A DNA stretch of 64,000 nt, from NCBI GenBank assembly GCA_028277645.1, contig JANQFV010000054.1, positions 1-64,000 on the forward strand. Reading direction: 5' to 3'. The stretch is from Phycisphaerae bacterium (lineage in GTDB: Bacteria; Planctomycetota; Phycisphaerae; UBA1845; Fen-1342). The notes beneath the pieces were generated by a model. The model ran no database searches. It was not told where the DNA came from and was given only the letters and a program-made list of their open reading frames with translations. Of the stretch, positions 46,651-54,984 are shown piece by piece. Each line of letters opens with the position of its first letter. Within the stretch, counting starts at the first letter, position 1. The translations under genes and the position numbers were made by a program.

Positions 46651-48207
46651 ATGAACTGGCTGTTCCGGCTATCCAGGTGGATTCACAAGTACGTCGGCTT
46701 GCTGCTGATACTCTTCGTGGGTTGGATGAGCATTTCCGGCATCGTGCTGAATCACCCCGATTGGATCAGCGGCCTGTCCGTGCCACGCTGGTTGGTTCCG
46801 CCACAATACCGCATCCACGATTGGAGCCGCGGCGCGCTGCGCGGCGCTGCCTTCTCCGAGCATAATCCGTCGCTGGGTTACATCGGCGGGAGCCAGGGCG
46901 TCTGGAAGACCGTCGACGGCGGCCGCAGCTTTCGACGCCAGGACAATGGGTTCCCAACATCGCACGTCTATCGACAGGTCGCAAGCCTCATCCTGTGCGA
47001 GCAGACGCCGGCTCGATTGGTCGCGGGTACGCGTGGTGGATTGTACGTCTGCGAGGTTGGCAACGAAGTGTGGCGCCACGTGCCGCTGGGGCCGGAGCGC
47101 GAGCCCGTTCGCAAGATTCTCCGCGTTGGCGACGAGTTGCTGGTCTTCACGTCATCACACGCGTATCGCGCAGCCGCCACAGCCTCGTCAATGACATTCC
47201 AGGAGCTCCCCCTGCCGCGCGCGAATGAGTCCGCGCGATCTGTACCGCTGATCCGGCTTTTCTTCGATCTGCACAGTGGAAAAATCTGGGGACTGGCCGG
47301 GCAACTGCTCTTCGACCTCGCCGGCCTGCTGCTGGTATTCCTGTGCGTGTCGGCGTTCTACATCTGGTACTGGCCGTGGAGGCAGCGGCGGAGGCGCGAC
47401 GTCTCGACCGTGCCGCGTGCGGGCGTGTATCGCTGGCTGCTCAAGTACCACCTAAAGCTTGGCATCTGGAGCGCCGCCGTCCTGTTGATCATCGGCGTCA
47501 CAGGGTTCTTCATGCGGCCGCCGATGCTCGTCGCGCTGGCTCACGGATCGGTTCCTGCGAAACTCTACCCTGGCTTGCTGCCGGACAATCCGTGGCATGA
47601 GGACATCCACAACGCGCTCTACGACGCGATCGACAACCGCATTCTGATCGAGACCCGCGACGGATTCTGGAGCGCTCCGGCGGACTTCAGTGAACCGTTC
47701 GTCGAAGCCGAATTCCCGGCGCCGATTTTCGTTATGGGTTCCACCGTGCTCGAGCCGTACGAGACCGGCGGTTTTCTGGTGGGCTCCTTCAGCGGCATCT
47801 TCCATCTGGAGCGCGAATCAGGTGCAGCAATCGACTTGCTCGCCGGCCGTGACACGCAGGATGTCTCACGCATGCGGCCCGCCGAGTTGATGGCGACGGG
47901 GTACCTTCGAACGCCGGACGGCGAAGAGTTCGTCGCCACACACCACAATGGACTGCTGCCACTGGGCTCAGCGCAGCGTGACGGTCGTTTCGGAATGCCG
48001 GCGGCGATGAAGCAGGAGTTCCGCCTACCGCTGTGGAACTTCCTGTTCGAACTCCATAATGGCCGGATCTTCAAGGACGTGATCGGGGCGTGGTATGCCT
48101 TGGTCGTACCGCTGGGTTCGCTGTTGTTCGTTCTTGTGCTGTTCTCCGGAACTTACGACTGGTGCTACGCGCGGTTCCCGGGACAGCGTCAAAATCTCCG
48201 CAGATAA
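46651..48207 (+). CDS. PepSY-associated TM helix protein with Asp-box-like insert
   Basis: This 518-residue membrane protein starts MNWLFRLSRWIHKYVGLLLILF. The ATG at 46651 has only a weak site; the longer frame from 46582 adds a non-hydrophobic 23-residue leader. Four or so membrane helices (about 10-32, 220-240, 275-297 and 490-510) frame two periplasmic parts, as in PiuB-type iron-regulated proteins. The first periplasmic part is unusual, with an Asp-box-like GVWKTVDGGRSF and a second GTRGGLYVCE turn, as found in BNR-type propellers. A role in metal or redox transport is possible. Confidence 0.75.
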   Translation: MNWLFRLSRWIHKYVGLLLILFVGWMSISGIVLNHPDWISGLSVPRWLVPPQYRIHDWSRGALRGAAFSEHNPSLGYIGGSQGVWKTVDGGRSFRRQDNGFPTSHVYRQVASLILCEQTPARLVAGTRGGLYVCEVGNEVWRHVPLGPEREPVRKILRVGDELLVFTSSHAYRAAATASSMTFQELPLPRANESARSVPLIRLFFDLHSGKIWGLAGQLLFDLAGLLLVFLCVSAFYIWYWPWRQRRRRDVSTVPRAGVYRWLLKYHLKLGIWSAAVLLIIGVTGFFMRPPMLVALAHGSVPAKLYPGLLPDNPWHEDIHNALYDAIDNRILIETRDGFWSAPADFSEPFVEAEFPAPIFVMGSTVLEPYETGGFLVGSFSGIFHLERESGAAIDLLAGRDTQDVSRMRPAELMATGYLRTPDGEEFVATHHNGLLPLGSAQRDGRFGMPAAMKQEFRLPLWNFLFELHNGRIFKDVIGAWYALVVPLGSLLFVLVLFSGTYDWCYARFPGQRQNLRR

Positions 48208-48319
48208 CGCGGTGCGGTGGGAACTTGGCGCCTGCGGAAACGAGCAAGAACCGTGCGCACTAACGACAGAATGCGCGCGGCGCGACGCTGACTTCCCTGA
48301 GCTACTCAGGTGACGCTTA

Positions 48320-49702
48320 TCAAGGAATCGACGATGCATGCAGAGCCTGCTGCGCGAGCGCTTCCAATGCCAGCGCGGTCGTGAACGCTTGGGAGACCCA
48401 TTCAGCGCGCGTATCGGCATCCAATTGCCCAAAGAAAAACACCTCTTCCGGGAAGCCACCCGTGTAGGGATCCTGCGCAACCCGCAGGTAGCGGGCTGCC
48501 GCTGCGGTCTCGGGAGATGCCCCCTCCATCGCCAGCAGGGATAGCATGGCAAAACACGTATTGATGATCGGCGTACCACGATCCCAGTAGAGTTCGCCAC
48601 CGGGTCGAGGTTGGGCACTTGCGCGAACGTCAGCGAGCAGCGCTTCCGCAGCAGGCGCGAGATTTTCCACCTGGCCCTCGATGTGGGCCCGCACGACGAA
48701 GTAGTGAAACGCGAAGTTGTCGGGGTAATAGAGACTCAGCGCATCGGGATTGCGCAGGTGTACACTGGCACTCGTAATGGCGTTCAACAGTGCGACAGAG
48801 TCGGCGACGCCCGGCGTTTCGAGCGCACCGTAGCGCCCCAGGACGTAGAGCACGTTGGCGACCACAGGCGGATCAACATCGTTCGGTGAGGCAGTGCCGC
48901 CGGGCCCGTTGGCAAGCCACGTGAGAAAGGCACCGCTGGCCGGGGGAAGCCAAGGTTGCTGATTTCGCTGCGTGACTGAGCCGTCATCGCGCCACGTGCT
49001 GAAGACTGCTCCGATGTCGATCGCGGGTTCCGGTCCACTCTCCAGTCGCGTATTGTCGAGCAGCACGGCGTAAGTGGCCGCAGTCACGTCTGCATCGGGA
49101 TATACGGAGAAGATGCGCGGAAAGGCCGAGAAGTTCAGCGGTGACCGCGTACCCGCGAAACGCGGTCCATTGATGTTGGCGACCATTAAGGCCTCGATCA
49201 ACAGATCGCCGGGGCGCCACTGAAGCGTTCGGAGCGGCCAGAATCCGAAGGTCCCCGTTTCAGACGCACGCCCCTCGAAGCGCCTCATAAACGCCACTGC
49301 CTTCATACGTGTGCGCCGGGCGGTGTCGATCTCGTCACGCGTGAGCTCGAGCCGATCCTGACTCGCTTCGGTCACCTGGGAAAGCGCGTGGTGGACAAAG
49401 GCCGCGATGAACGGACTCACGTCCCGCACCAGAACCGCGCCATCGGGATCGGCCGTGAAGCACTGTGGCCAGCCGCCGGCGTAGTCAAACCCGTCCAGCC
49501 GGAATTCGTCGTGCGCGATTTGCGTGGTGGCCAGGAAGTATATCGCCTTACTGATAGGCGACTGATTCGCCCCGGCCACGACGGTCACATCACCCTGACA
49601 GTGCTCGCGTACAACGAACGTAGGGGGACATCCCACGCTCAGCATCGCCAGCCCTGCGACACCGCCAGCCAGGAGAGTGCGGAAAATCGTGTTGATCGGC
49701 AT
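48320..49702 (-). CDS. secreted lipoprotein, possibly alpha/alpha-toroid (terpenoid cyclase-like)
   Basis: This 460-residue protein starts at 49702 with GGGAG 9 bases upstream. The signal ends in the lipobox LSVGC (Cys25). The rest is mostly helical, with repeated segments such as YDRGT/YWDRGTPIINTCFAMLSL and VSQAFTTALALEALAQQ, as in terpenoid cyclase/protein prenyltransferase toroids. Family membership is uncertain. It is convergent with the PepSY gene, 112 bases away, with no clear terminator between them. Confidence 0.65.
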   Translation of the reverse strand: MPINTIFRTLLAGGVAGLAMLSVGCPPTFVVREHCQGDVTVVAGANQSPISKAIYFLATTQIAHDEFRLDGFDYAGGWPQCFTADPDGAVLVRDVSPFIAAFVHHALSQVTEASQDRLELTRDEIDTARRTRMKAVAFMRRFEGRASETGTFGFWPLRTLQWRPGDLLIEALMVANINGPRFAGTRSPLNFSAFPRIFSVYPDADVTAATYAVLLDNTRLESGPEPAIDIGAVFSTWRDDGSVTQRNQQPWLPPASGAFLTWLANGPGGTASPNDVDPPVVANVLYVLGRYGALETPGVADSVALLNAITSASVHLRNPDALSLYYPDNFAFHYFVVRAHIEGQVENLAPAAEALLADVRASAQPRPGGELYWDRGTPIINTCFAMLSLLAMEGASPETAAAARYLRVAQDPYTGGFPEEVFFFGQLDADTRAEWVSQAFTTALALEALAQQALHASSIP

Positions 49703-50100
49703 CGGACGAGGCTCCCTGGACGATCACCGGTGACTCCGGTCTCGCCTATTGTCGTCAGATTCTGACTCGCGTCGATGAGGCAGCAGATACCCAGGCGACC
49801 AGAATCTCGCACATCAGTTCTGCCGCACGCTAACCGCGACCGTCCGGATCCCGCAGTCCACTGAAACCCTGAGCGGGATGGCTGAGATGAGCCCCGTCGG
49901 TTGCTCTACATGTGAAACACACGCAACATATCAAGCGATGAATCGGACACCCTATCCGGTCCGGAGCCCGAGTCAGCCTGCGTTCTAGTATCACACGTTC
50001 CGCATATCTCGTCGCCACCGTTGGCGCGAAGATGGTCCGACCAGCTTGCGGACAACTCGGTCGCGTCCGACTCTGACCCACTGGCAGAATTGGTGCCGCC
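49703..50100. other. intergenic stretch between divergent genes
   Basis: No gene or clear regulatory motif is seen in these 398 bases. It should carry the promoters of the lipoprotein gene (left) and the DUF5010-like gene (right). Confidence 0.4.
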
Positions 50101-50994
50101 ATGATCCGCATCGCATTGCTATCCGCGCTCATCTGCGAAATCGCATGCCCATCTGGCTACGCCGACGATCGCAGTACGGTCGTGCCTCCGCTCCCGTCGC
50201 CGAGCGAACTGAAGCAGGCCAGGTCGTTCGGTCCCGACGAACGCGTGATCGCTACTCACTACTTTTACTGGTACAAGTGGCCCACCGAGCATTTCTTCGA
50301 CGACGACGCGCGCAGCGACGATGCCCTGCGCCACCACTTCCCCGACCACCGCAACGTCTCCTACAAATCCACCGCTTGGCACCGCCGTCAGATGGAAGAC
50401 CTCAACGCAGCCGGAATCGACGTCGCACTCCTGGTCTACTGGGGCGCTCCGAATCAGTATGACAAGCCCGACATCCGTTTCTCGGTTCGCGGCATCCCGC
50501 CGCTCGTCCAAGCCCTTGACGAAATGGCTGAGGCGGGCGCACACCCGCGCGTCGGTCTGTTCTACGACACGTCGACGCTTCTCGGCCGACACGCCTTTAC
50601 CGACGAGCGTCGCGCGAACGTCGACCTCCGCACGGCCGAGGGAAAGGACATCTTCTACCGCACTATCCGCGACTTCTTCTGCTTTGTCCCACCAAGACAC
50701 TGGGCCTGCCTCGACGGCCGCCCGATCGTTCAGCTCTACAACTTCTCTTTCGCCACCGGGCACGACCAATCCACGATCGACTACGTTTACGAGAACTTTG
50801 CCCGCGATTTCAACTGCGTCCGCCCCTTCATCATCGCGGGCCCGACATGGTCGTTTGCCACCGACGCCCGCACCGGTTGGGGCGCCGCCATCCACGGACC
50901 GATCCTTGCCGAGCAGTTCGCCCAGATCGGCCCCGGCTACGACGACTCCCCTGTTCCCGGCCGGACGACGCCGACGCGTGCGGGAGGACTATGA
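50101..50994 (+). CDS. DUF5010/GH99-like barrel protein, C-terminus apparently lost
   Basis: This 297-residue exported protein (signal near MIRIALLSALICEIA) has ERVIATHYFYWYKWPTEHF, WHRRQMEDLNAAGIDVALLV and RPIVQLYNFSFATGHD. These resemble the TIM-barrel family of DUF5010/GH99-type proteins. It ends GPGYDDSPVPGRTTPTRAGGL. In relatives known to me the barrel goes on past RTTP with another strand and a WNE-like motif. The next frame reads on as RVREDYDGF before a stop, which suggests a frameshift followed by loss of the end. The next gene begins 10 bases after the stop. Confidence 0.6.
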   Translation: MIRIALLSALICEIACPSGYADDRSTVVPPLPSPSELKQARSFGPDERVIATHYFYWYKWPTEHFFDDDARSDDALRHHFPDHRNVSYKSTAWHRRQMEDLNAAGIDVALLVYWGAPNQYDKPDIRFSVRGIPPLVQALDEMAEAGAHPRVGLFYDTSTLLGRHAFTDERRANVDLRTAEGKDIFYRTIRDFFCFVPPRHWACLDGRPIVQLYNFSFATGHDQSTIDYVYENFARDFNCVRPFIIAGPTWSFATDARTGWGAAIHGPILAEQFAQIGPGYDDSPVPGRTTPTRAGGL

Positions 50995-51003
50995 TGGGTT
51001 TAG

Positions 51004-53166
51004 GTGCACGGCCTGAAGCGAATCTCCGACGTGAGCCAGAGCGAATCCCAACCCGTTGACCTGCCCGTGCTCGGCCGCGAACGCGGTACGCCCGGGCAAT
51101 CACCGCGGCGTTCGACGCGCGGACGTTGGCGCGCGCTGACGCTGACGCTCGTGTACGTTGCGATGCTGGTGCATATCCTGCACTGGTGGATCGCGGGGCG
51201 CACGTTGAGCCCGGTTGAGCCGAGTGAGGCCATGCAGACGCTCGAACAGGGTCTCGTCAACGCCGGCTTTGTGTTCTTCGCGCTGGCGATTCTCAGCACG
51301 CTGGTCCTCGGCCGCTGGTTCTGCGGCTGGGGCTGCCACATCGTAGCGTTGCAGGACTTGTGTACGTGGCTGCTGAAGCGTGCGGGAATTCGTCCGCGGC
51401 CGTTTCGTTCGCGACTGCTGGTCTTCGTGCCGCTCCTCGCAGCACTCTACATGTTTGTTTGGCCGACGGTCCGGCGGATATGGCACGCCGAACCAGCGCC
51501 GGTGTTCGTCGCGCACTTCCTGACGGACGACTACTGGGCCACATTTCCCGGCGTGACGGTTTCGCTATTGACGTTTCTCGTATGCGGGTTCTTGTGCGTA
51601 GTGCTCCTCGGAAACAAGGGGTTTTGCACGTATGGCTGCCCATACGGGGGGTTCTTCGGCGTGGCTGATCGTGTTGCGCCGGGCAGAATTCGTGTTACAG
51701 ATGATTGCAGCGGCTGCGGCCATTGCACCGCCGTCTGTACCTCAAACGTCCGTGTTCACGAAGAAGTTCGGCAGTATGGAATGGTCGTCGACACGGGCTG
51801 CATGAAGTGTACCGACTGCGTGAGCGTCTGCCCGCAGCAGGCACTCTACTTCGGGTTCGGCCGGCCCGCGCTAGCGTCTGGACGTTCGAGAGCACCTCGC
51901 CGACGGTTGGCGCCGCAATATTCATGGCCCGAAGAGTTGATCCTGGCCGGCGTATTCGCTGTCGCGCTGTACGCGTTTCGCGGGCTGTACGACGCCATCC
52001 CGTTCCTGCTCGCGCTGGGGCTGGCCGCGATTTGCGCGTTTCTGTTGCTCCAGGCCGTTCGCCTGGCCTACGTGCCGGCGGCACAGCTACGCGGGGTCAG
52101 ACTGAAGCTCAACGGGCGCTTGACGCACACGGGTAGGCTGTACGGGACCGGTGCGTTGTTACTCGTGGCGTTCGTCGGGCACAGTGCACTGGTGCAGTAC
52201 CACGCGCGCGAAGGCGCGCGCCTGCTGTCCCAGGCCCGGACGATGCAGGCGTCCGGTTCCGCAGCGACACACACCGCGGTGGCAGACATTTCTCGCGCGG
52301 CACTCGCGCACTTATCGTGGGTAAACCGCTACGGACTCATGACGACACCGCGCTACGAAGCGCGACTCGGCTCGTTGCACCTGCTTCTCGGACAGAGCGG
52401 AGCGGCACACCGGCACTTTGCACGGGCACTCGAACTCGAACCCGATTACGCCATAGCGCGCTACAAACTCGCCGAGTCCCTCGCGCAGCAGGGCGAATTA
52501 GCGGCGGCTGTACAGGAACTCATCCGCACACTTCGTGACGATCCGAGTCTGGCCGATGCGCGGCGCGATTTGATCAGCGCAGCGCGGCGTATCGATGCCC
52601 TGCCCACGGCGGTGAATGCGCTGGCGGCAATTGTCGAACGTACACCGCACGACTCCGCGGTGCGCCTCGATCTTGCTGTCGTGCTGGCCGAGCTCGGACG
52701 CGCGCAAGCGGCCGAGTCCGAAATCCGGTACGTGCTCGCCGACGACCCGGACGACGCGGAAGCACATTTCCGCCTGGGTCTGCTCCTTGCAGATCGGGGT
52801 GACGCGAGCGCGGCGGTCTCGGCACTTGAACGCGCCGTGGCACTTGATCCGAAAGCGCCGCACAAACGCCTCGCGCTGGGCTGCATCGCTTCGTCGGCTG
52901 GTCAGAACGATCTGGCGTTGGCCCAATTGACCGCCGCCCGGCGGTTGGCTCCGCTGAACGCGGAAATCCTCCGCACGTGGGCAGCGCACGCTGTACGGAC
53001 CGGAGCCGATGAAACGGCAATGGCCACTTTGGAGCCCGACGGCCTGAGCAGCGCCGAGACCCACTACGCCCGTGCGTTTCTTCATGCCGCTGCCGGCCAC
53101 TCGCAGGCGGCGAAAGCGGCCTACGAGGAGGCGTTGCAGCACCGACCCGACCTTTCAGCGCCTTGA
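51004..53166 (+). CDS. NapH/CcoG-like 4Fe-4S membrane protein fused to a TPR domain
   Basis: The start is GTG at 51004. The 720-residue product has membrane helices at about 47-65, 88-104, 138-155 and 185-203. Two cysteine pairs lie near helix ends (FCGWGCH, Cys107 and Cys111; FCTYGCPYG, Cys208 and Cys212). Two [4Fe-4S] motifs follow (Cys235-x2-Cys-x2-Cys-x3-Cys245 and Cys266-x2-Cys-x2-Cys-x3-Cys276). Two more helices lie at about 310-350, and a periplasmic or cytosolic TPR array covers about 420-720. The front half is like NapH/NosR/CcoG electron-transfer proteins. The TPR tail suggests docking of a partner. No partner gene was identified nearby. Confidence 0.82.
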   Translation: MHGLKRISDVSQSESQPVDLPVLGRERGTPGQSPRRSTRGRWRALTLTLVYVAMLVHILHWWIAGRTLSPVEPSEAMQTLEQGLVNAGFVFFALAILSTLVLGRWFCGWGCHIVALQDLCTWLLKRAGIRPRPFRSRLLVFVPLLAALYMFVWPTVRRIWHAEPAPVFVAHFLTDDYWATFPGVTVSLLTFLVCGFLCVVLLGNKGFCTYGCPYGGFFGVADRVAPGRIRVTDDCSGCGHCTAVCTSNVRVHEEVRQYGMVVDTGCMKCTDCVSVCPQQALYFGFGRPALASGRSRAPRRRLAPQYSWPEELILAGVFAVALYAFRGLYDAIPFLLALGLAAICAFLLLQAVRLAYVPAAQLRGVRLKLNGRLTHTGRLYGTGALLLVAFVGHSALVQYHAREGARLLSQARTMQASGSAATHTAVADISRAALAHLSWVNRYGLMTTPRYEARLGSLHLLLGQSGAAHRHFARALELEPDYAIARYKLAESLAQQGELAAAVQELIRTLRDDPSLADARRDLISAARRIDALPTAVNALAAIVERTPHDSAVRLDLAVVLAELGRAQAAESEIRYVLADDPDDAEAHFRLGLLLADRGDASAAVSALERAVALDPKAPHKRLALGCIASSAGQNDLALAQLTAARRLAPLNAEILRTWAAHAVRTGADETAMATLEPDGLSSAETHYARAFLHAAAGHSQAAKAAYEEALQHRPDLSAP

Positions 53167-53192
53167 AGGCCCGAGATTGACTAATTGCAAAT

Positions 53193-53213
53193 TGATTCTT
53201 AACAAAAGAATCA
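53193..53213. other. AT-rich hairpin after the 4Fe-4S/TPR gene
   Basis: TGATTCTT (53193-53200) and AAGAATCA (53206-53213) pair across a 5-base loop, 26 bases after a stop. The nearby run of T is short. It may mark the end of transcription or the leader of the next gene. Confidence 0.35.
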
Positions 53214-53350
53214 GTACGAATATCGTCCTATTTTCGTGGACAGTTCTTCTCCCACGCGGTATCATCGAAACACGTGTTCGGGTCCGTGAGAGTTGTTCAA
53301 GCGGGGCTCTCGGATCTATCTGCAGGCGTTTGTTAAGAGTTAGCTTGCGA

Positions 53351-54793
53351 ATGATGAGCAAGCACACTTGGCTGATCCGGAAGTGCTGGATGGTCCCTCG
53401 GCGAGCCACTCGAGCCGCGTGCATACTGATCTTGGCGGGCGTCTGCTCTGTCGCCACGGGCTCGGGGCCGCACAGTAAACGCAGCGTCGGCCCGGACCTG
53501 ATTACGAGTGACCTGCACGAGTTCCTCTACTGGGGCGCGTCCCCCGATGGCACTATCCAGGCGTATTCGTTCGGCACGTGGGCCTGCAACATCGGCGACA
53601 CGCCCGCTGTCTGGGACGGCAGCACCGACCAGCATCCGGTGATCGGCCAGAATCTGTTCCGCGTGACGGATCAGCGCTGTGAGCAAATCGGACAGAGCTG
53701 GCTCAAGTGGGGTTTCCAGGCGAACAACACGGACGACTGCGGCGACTGTAATGACCCGGGCACGACCGACCTGCTGGGCGTCAATTGCGCGGACGCGTAT
53801 TCGGCCGGCTTGAACGGATTCCAAACGGCACTAGGACCGAAGTCCGTTGTGAACCCCTTCACCGGTGAGTTTCCTGTTAGCCACGCCACGCCGTCGATGA
53901 CGACAATTGGCGGACGTCTCCAGGTTCCGACCGACGCGCTCAACACTCCGGGAGCCACGTACTTCGTCGAAGGGCAGTACGTCAGCCCGGACGACTCAGC
54001 GGCCGGCAACAACCGGAATAACACGTCGTATCGCGCGGTCTGGTTCCTGCCAGGTTACAACCCGACCTTTGTCAGTCCAGGCGGGACGCCATCGTCGATC
54101 GTACAGCAGCAGCCGGGCATCGCAGCGTGGGCCGAGCAGGATGCGACGGTATTCCTGAGCTCGACCGACGTTCCAGGCGATGGGCGGCTCTACGCCGCGC
54201 GGAAAGCAACTGACCTGGGCGGCGGCACCTGGCACTATGAGTTGGTGATTCAAAACGTGAACGTCGACCGGGCAGTCGGCGGCGTGCTAGTGCAGCTACC
54301 GTCCGGATTCGTCGCCGCGAACTTGGGTTTCCACGCGGTCCCCTACCACTCGGGCGAACCGTACGACGCGGCACCGTGGATCGGGAGCACGACGGCAGCC
54401 GGCGTGCGGTGGGATACCGTGTCTTACGCGACGGATCCCAACGCGAACGCGCTGCGCTGGGGCACGATGTACAACTTCTGGTTTGATGCCGACGTAGCGC
54501 CCGAACTCGTGACCTGGGCGACACTCGCGCTGTTCAAGCCGGGTGCGCCGGCCGAGGTCGAGGTTGCCATCGGACCGGGTCTTATGTTGCGGGGCGACAT
54601 GAATTGTGACGGGGTTGTCGATTTCGGCGACATCAATCCATTCGTGTCGTACCTGGTGGATTTCAGCACCTGGCAGGCCGCCTATCCGGACTGCCCGGCG
54701 AGCAATGGCGACATCGACGAAGACAGTGTCTACCCGTCGTTTCAGGATATTAATCCGTTCGTGGAATGCGTAATTCAGAGCGGATGTCCATAG
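53351..54793 (+). CDS. secreted protein with doubled dockerin-like tail
   Basis: The start is the ATG at 53351; another ATG follows directly. The 480-residue product has a signal peptide (about 15-38). The body of about 375 residues (ACNIGDTPAVWDGSTDQHP, RCEQIGQSWLKWGFQANN, YVSPDDSAAGNNRNN) matches a type of secreted protein I recall as common in planctomycetes; its function is unknown. The C-terminal 65 residues hold GDMNCDGVVDFGDINPFVSY and SFQDINPFVECV. It is probably exported and joined to whatever recognises the DINPFV module. Confidence 0.75.
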   Translation: MMSKHTWLIRKCWMVPRRATRAACILILAGVCSVATGSGPHSKRSVGPDLITSDLHEFLYWGASPDGTIQAYSFGTWACNIGDTPAVWDGSTDQHPVIGQNLFRVTDQRCEQIGQSWLKWGFQANNTDDCGDCNDPGTTDLLGVNCADAYSAGLNGFQTALGPKSVVNPFTGEFPVSHATPSMTTIGGRLQVPTDALNTPGATYFVEGQYVSPDDSAAGNNRNNTSYRAVWFLPGYNPTFVSPGGTPSSIVQQQPGIAAWAEQDATVFLSSTDVPGDGRLYAARKATDLGGGTWHYELVIQNVNVDRAVGGVLVQLPSGFVAANLGFHAVPYHSGEPYDAAPWIGSTTAAGVRWDTVSYATDPNANALRWGTMYNFWFDADVAPELVTWATLALFKPGAPAEVEVAIGPGLMLRGDMNCDGVVDFGDINPFVSYLVDFSTWQAAYPDCPASNGDIDEDSVYPSFQDINPFVECVIQSGCP

Positions 54794-54984
54794 ACCTAGC
54801 GGCTTGTACCAAGCCGCACATGCGCGCCATTCGGTCGGGCCGGAAGGGCGCGCGACGCTTTCCGCGTCAGCGGGCGTAGGCTCACTTCGCCCGCCCTAGG
54901 TGTAGTGCTCCGCGAGGCACGCGGCGACTGCGCCATCACGTCTGCGAGTATGTGAGTGTGACCATCTGCGAAGGGAGAAGGCGA

